A DNA stretch of 23,450 nucleotides, from contig JAICQA010000007.1 of the NCBI GenBank assembly GCA_025929595.1, positions 1 to 23,450 on the forward strand. The letters run 5' to 3'. This stretch comes from Xanthobacteraceae bacterium. GTDB lineage: Bacteria; Pseudomonadota; Alphaproteobacteria; Rhizobiales; Xanthobacteraceae. Numbering within the stretch: position 1 is the first letter of the stretch; each line of letters opens with the position of its first letter. The position numbers were made by a program, and so were the translations under genes. Below are positions 21,487 through 23,450 of this stretch, piece after piece. Below the pieces are notes generated by a model. It had not been told where the DNA came from. It worked only from the letters and a program-made list of their open reading frames with translations, and made no database searches.

Positions 21487-21505
21487 GGCCGGAACTGCTC
21501 CGGCC
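21487..21505. repeat. Perfect hairpin in the YHS-eipA intergenic region
   Basis: GGCCGGA (21487-21493) and TCCGGCC (21499-21505) enclose ACTGC. It lies 14 bases upstream of the YHS-like start, so on the minus strand it would be in the 5' leader close to the ribosome binding site. It may affect translation or be an operator. Confidence 0.5.
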
Positions 21506-21554
21506 CACTAACCCGCGTCTCGTAGGACTATAGAAGCCGCCCCTGTTCGAGCCG

Positions 21555-21600
21555 TTAAACATTGTCCGACTGCCTCGGCGTTGCGGGAGCCCTTTGTTAA
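21555..21600 (+). promoter_or_regulatory. Two TTAA sites upstream of eipA
   Basis: GTTAAAC (TTAA at 21555-21558) and GTTAACG (TTAA at 21597-21600) lie 42 bp apart, about four helical turns, in the eipA upstream region. They are possible CtrA half-sites. Neither has a partner at the N7 spacing of a full site. Confidence 0.35.
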
Positions 21601-21655
21601 CGAAAAGAAAACATGAACGCATGACACTCACGGCCGAACCCACCGCAGCAAGTCC

Positions 21656-21659
21656 GGAG
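21656..21659 (+). promoter_or_regulatory. Ribosome binding site deciding the eipA start
   Basis: GGAG six bases before the ATG at 21666. It selects the form that begins directly with the signal peptide over in-frame ATGs upstream such as 21621. Confidence 0.6.
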
Positions 21660-21665
21660 AATCCC

Positions 21666-22253
21666 ATGGCGCCGCTCCGCGCGTATTTGTTCGCCGCCAC
21701 TCTCGCCACCGCCTTCGCGGCTTCCGTTCCGGCGCCCGCCACGGCGCAGACCGCGGCGGAAGCGAACCCGCACACTTATTCGTCGAACGAAATTCTCGAC
21801 GCCGGCCACCGCTTCTTTGGAACCGTGTCGCGCGATCTTGCGCTGCTCGTGGAACGCGCGACCTCGCAATGGGGCCAGCCGAACGGCTACATCCTCGGCC
21901 AGGAAGCGTCCGGCGCGCTCACACTCGGCCTTCGCTACGGCGAAGGCGTGTTGTTCACACGCAACGCCGGCAATCGCAAGATTTATTGGCAGGGGCCGTC
22001 GATCGGGTTCGACATGGGCGGCGACGGCGCCCGCACCATGATGCTCGTCTACAATCTCTATAGCGTCGACGAGATGTACAAGCGTTTCGCCGGCATCTCC
22101 GGTTCGGCCTATCTGGTCGGCGGACTTGGCATGACCGCGCTCACGGCCGGGCGCAGCGTCATCGTGCCGATCCGTTCCGGCGTCGGCCTGCGTCTTGGCG
22201 CCAATCTCGGCTACCTGAAGTTCACGCCCGACGCGACCTGGAACCCGTTCTGA
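21666..22253 (+). CDS. eipA: Periplasmic envelope integrity protein EipA (DUF1134)
   Basis: 195 residues. A signal peptide (LRAYLFAATLATAFAASVPAPATAQ) is followed by the DUF1134 domain: YSSNEILDAGHRFFGTVSRD, LALLVERATSQWGQPNGYIL, GQEASGALTLGLRYGEGVLF and SGSAYLVGGLGMTALTAG. The family is a small periplasmic beta-barrel-like protein. In Brucella, EipA is reported to support envelope stress resistance and to be transcribed under direct CtrA control. Here it is about 21 kb from ctrA, with TTAA sites upstream, so similar control is plausible but not shown. The start was chosen from the ribosome binding site and signal peptide. Confidence 0.92.
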   Translation: MAPLRAYLFAATLATAFAASVPAPATAQTAAEANPHTYSSNEILDAGHRFFGTVSRDLALLVERATSQWGQPNGYILGQEASGALTLGLRYGEGVLFTRNAGNRKIYWQGPSIGFDMGGDGARTMMLVYNLYSVDEMYKRFAGISGSAYLVGGLGMTALTAGRSVIVPIRSGVGLRLGANLGYLKFTPDATWNPF

Positions 22254-22407
22254 CGGGCTTCCGCGCACGTCACAATATTTTTGCGGCCGGCCCGAAACCC
22301 GTGTGTTTCCGCGGCCACGGCGAAAGGTTAATCCTTGGCTTTGCTGGCAATTCCTGCGATGCCATGCAATGAATGAGTAAGTACTTCCGTCGTGTGAGGT
22401 TCGCGGC

Positions 22408-23450
22408 ATGATCGAAGCGATCATGTTTTTTGCCCTCGGCTTTCTGGCCGCGAGCTTGATTGCCCTCGTCCTGTTGTCCGCCGTCTGGCATCGCGCGGTG
22501 CGCCTGACGACCCGGCGCATCGAGGGCGCCATTCCCGTTTCCATGGCCGAGATTCAGGCCGACAAGGATCAGCTCCGCGCCGAATTCGCCATGTCCACGC
22601 GCCGGCTCGAGACCAGCGTCGAGCAGTTGAAGCTCAAGACCACCGAGCAACTGGCAGAGATCGGCCGCAAGAGCGAAACAATCCGCCTCCTGAAAACCGA
22701 GGTCGAAGAGAAGTCCGCATCCGTCACCGCGCTCGAAGCGCAGGAGCGCACGTTGCGCGAAAGGCTGCGCAGCACCGAGGAAGAGCTCTCGGTGAAAGCA
22801 CGCAACCTGCACGACGCCGAGGCCGAACTGTCGGCCAAGACCAACCAGATCGCACAGCTCAGCCACTCGCTCGGCGACAAAACTTCCGAGGCCGAGAGCA
22901 ACCGCGTCGAAATCGTGGCGCTCGAGAACCAGTGCATTACCTTGAAGGGCCGCATCGCCGAGCTTGAGCGCGAAGTCGCATCCACCGAGGAGCGGCTGGT
23001 CGAGGAACGCAGTCAGGCCGAACAGGCGTCGCAACTGCTGACCGGCGAGCGGCAGGTGGTTGAGACCCTGTCGGGCAAGCTCGCGGACCTCGAAGCACGG
23101 CTCGCCGGCAGCCAGGCCGAAGCCGAGCAGCTCTCGCGCACCATCATCAGTCTTGAATCGGAAGCGCGCCGCCAGCAGGAGCTGGCCGCGCAGCGTGAAA
23201 AAGATCTGCTCGCCATGATCGCGGCGCGCGACGCCTCCCTCGAGGCTTCCGCACAGTCGCTTGAGCTCAGCAAAAGCGAGATTCTCGGCCTGCACCGCGA
23301 GATCGACGAGGCCGGCCGCTCCTATACGGCCTCCATCGAGTCGCTCAAGGCCGAGAAGTCGATGCTCGAAGGCGCGCTCTCGCAGCTGCGCGACGACCGC
23401 GCGCGTCTCCAGCAGGAAGTGGTGCAGTTGAAGCAGGAAGCGGAGACCGC
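22408..23450 (+). CDS. Membrane-anchored long coiled-coil protein (3' truncated)
   Basis: An open frame from the ATG at 22408 to the right edge with no stop: 347 codons, incomplete. GAGG lies 8 bases upstream. Residues about 5-28 (IMFFALGFLAASLIALVLLS) form one membrane helix, followed by a basic patch RAVRLTTRRIEG. From about residue 45 it is almost wholly Glu/Ala/Leu/Gln/Arg-rich with heptad character and very few Pro or aromatic residues, predicting a long cytoplasmic coiled coil. The repeated phrasing (AELSAKTNQIAQL, ASTEERLVEERSQAEQ, TLSGKLADLEARLAG) is low-complexity coiled coil rather than exact repeats. I do not recognise a named family. It could be structural, or organise chromosome, pole or envelope components. 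Apparent frames on the opposite strand are its shadows. Confidence 0.85.
   Translation, partial: MIEAIMFFALGFLAASLIALVLLSAVWHRAVRLTTRRIEGAIPVSMAEIQADKDQLRAEFAMSTRRLETSVEQLKLKTTEQLAEIGRKSETIRLLKTEVEEKSASVTALEAQERTLRERLRSTEEELSVKARNLHDAEAELSAKTNQIAQLSHSLGDKTSEAESNRVEIVALENQCITLKGRIAELEREVASTEERLVEERSQAEQASQLLTGERQVVETLSGKLADLEARLAGSQAEAEQLSRTIISLESEARRQQELAAQREKDLLAMIAARDASLEASAQSLELSKSEILGLHREIDEAGRSYTASIESLKAEKSMLEGALSQLRDDRARLQQEVVQLKQEAET

Noticed and set aside
22254..22407. Terminator and promoter between eipA and the coiled-coil gene
   Set aside because: TGACG and CGTCA around 22252-22278 with a following ATATTTTT could be a weak terminator, but the stem is only five bp with a long loop. 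No convincing -35/-10 pair was found, so neither is listed.
22270..23295. Minus-strand open frame (341 codons) at the right edge
   Set aside because: It is the mirror image of the coiled-coil gene on the plus strand, which has a ribosome binding site, a membrane helix and an unbroken frame to the edge. The Leu/Gly/Phe richness is that expected from antisense Glu/Ala/Leu codons.
1..23450. CRISPR array, tRNA, rRNA, prophage or insertion sequence
   Set aside because: No regularly spaced repeats, tRNA-like cloverleaf or CCA-end arrangement, transposase, integrase or phage protein was seen. The only repeats are the short intergenic palindromes listed.

Overview
The window is GC-rich alphaproteobacterial chromosome, most likely Rhizobiales/Hyphomicrobiales near Bradyrhizobium, Rhodopseudomonas or Xanthobacteraceae relatives. 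The evidence is the C-terminus of the cell-cycle regulator CtrA at the left edge, the phosphotransferase ChpT, the DUF1134/EipA envelope protein, and intergenic repeats of the GTCGTCCCGG and CTCATCCTTCGAGACG types that I associate with that group. I see no phage, insertion sequence, tRNA, rRNA or CRISPR array, and no gap between genes exceeds about 200 bases.

Layout: (1) 1-430: end of ctrA, a strong terminator and a long imperfect inverted repeat. (2) 434-4660: an NmrA-like NAD(P)-binding protein and a MetE-type methyltransferase (both minus), then a secreted glucose/sorbosone dehydrogenase-like protein and a small membrane protein (both plus). Compact palindromic repeats lie between genes. 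(3) 4667-13551: an unbroken minus-strand run of 16 genes behind one ArsR-type promoter/operator. In transcription order they are ArsR, SRPBCC, GyrI-like, GST, GNAT, VOC, DUF1428, VOC, SRPBCC, membrane-anchored SRPBCC, MmcQ/YjbR, SRPBCC, GFA, Bcr/CflA-type MFS exporter, divergent SDR and VOC. The gaps are 60 bp or less, with several overlaps. (4) 13583-19155: a minus-strand chemosensory operon cheA-cheW-cheY-cheB-cheR without a receptor, ending in a terminator. CheA is a hybrid with two CheW-like domains and a receiver. (5) 19313-20872: chpT (minus) divergent from cysQ (plus). (6) 20975-23450: a secreted YHS-like protein (minus), eipA (plus), and a membrane-anchored coiled-coil protein that runs off the right edge.

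Two themes stand out. First, ctrA, chpT, a receptor-less che operon and eipA (reported in Brucella to be under CtrA control) share about 22 kb, with GANTC (CcrM-type) and TTAA sites in the relevant intergenic regions. This suggests a locus linking signalling, cell cycle and envelope. Second, the ArsR-headed 16-gene run combines small-ligand-binding folds (SRPBCC, VOC, GyrI-like), glutathione-related enzymes (GST, GFA), an acetyltransferase, a reductase-like SDR and an exporter. It looks like an inducible small-molecule stress or detoxification module of unknown substrate, and is the best candidate here for an undescribed system.
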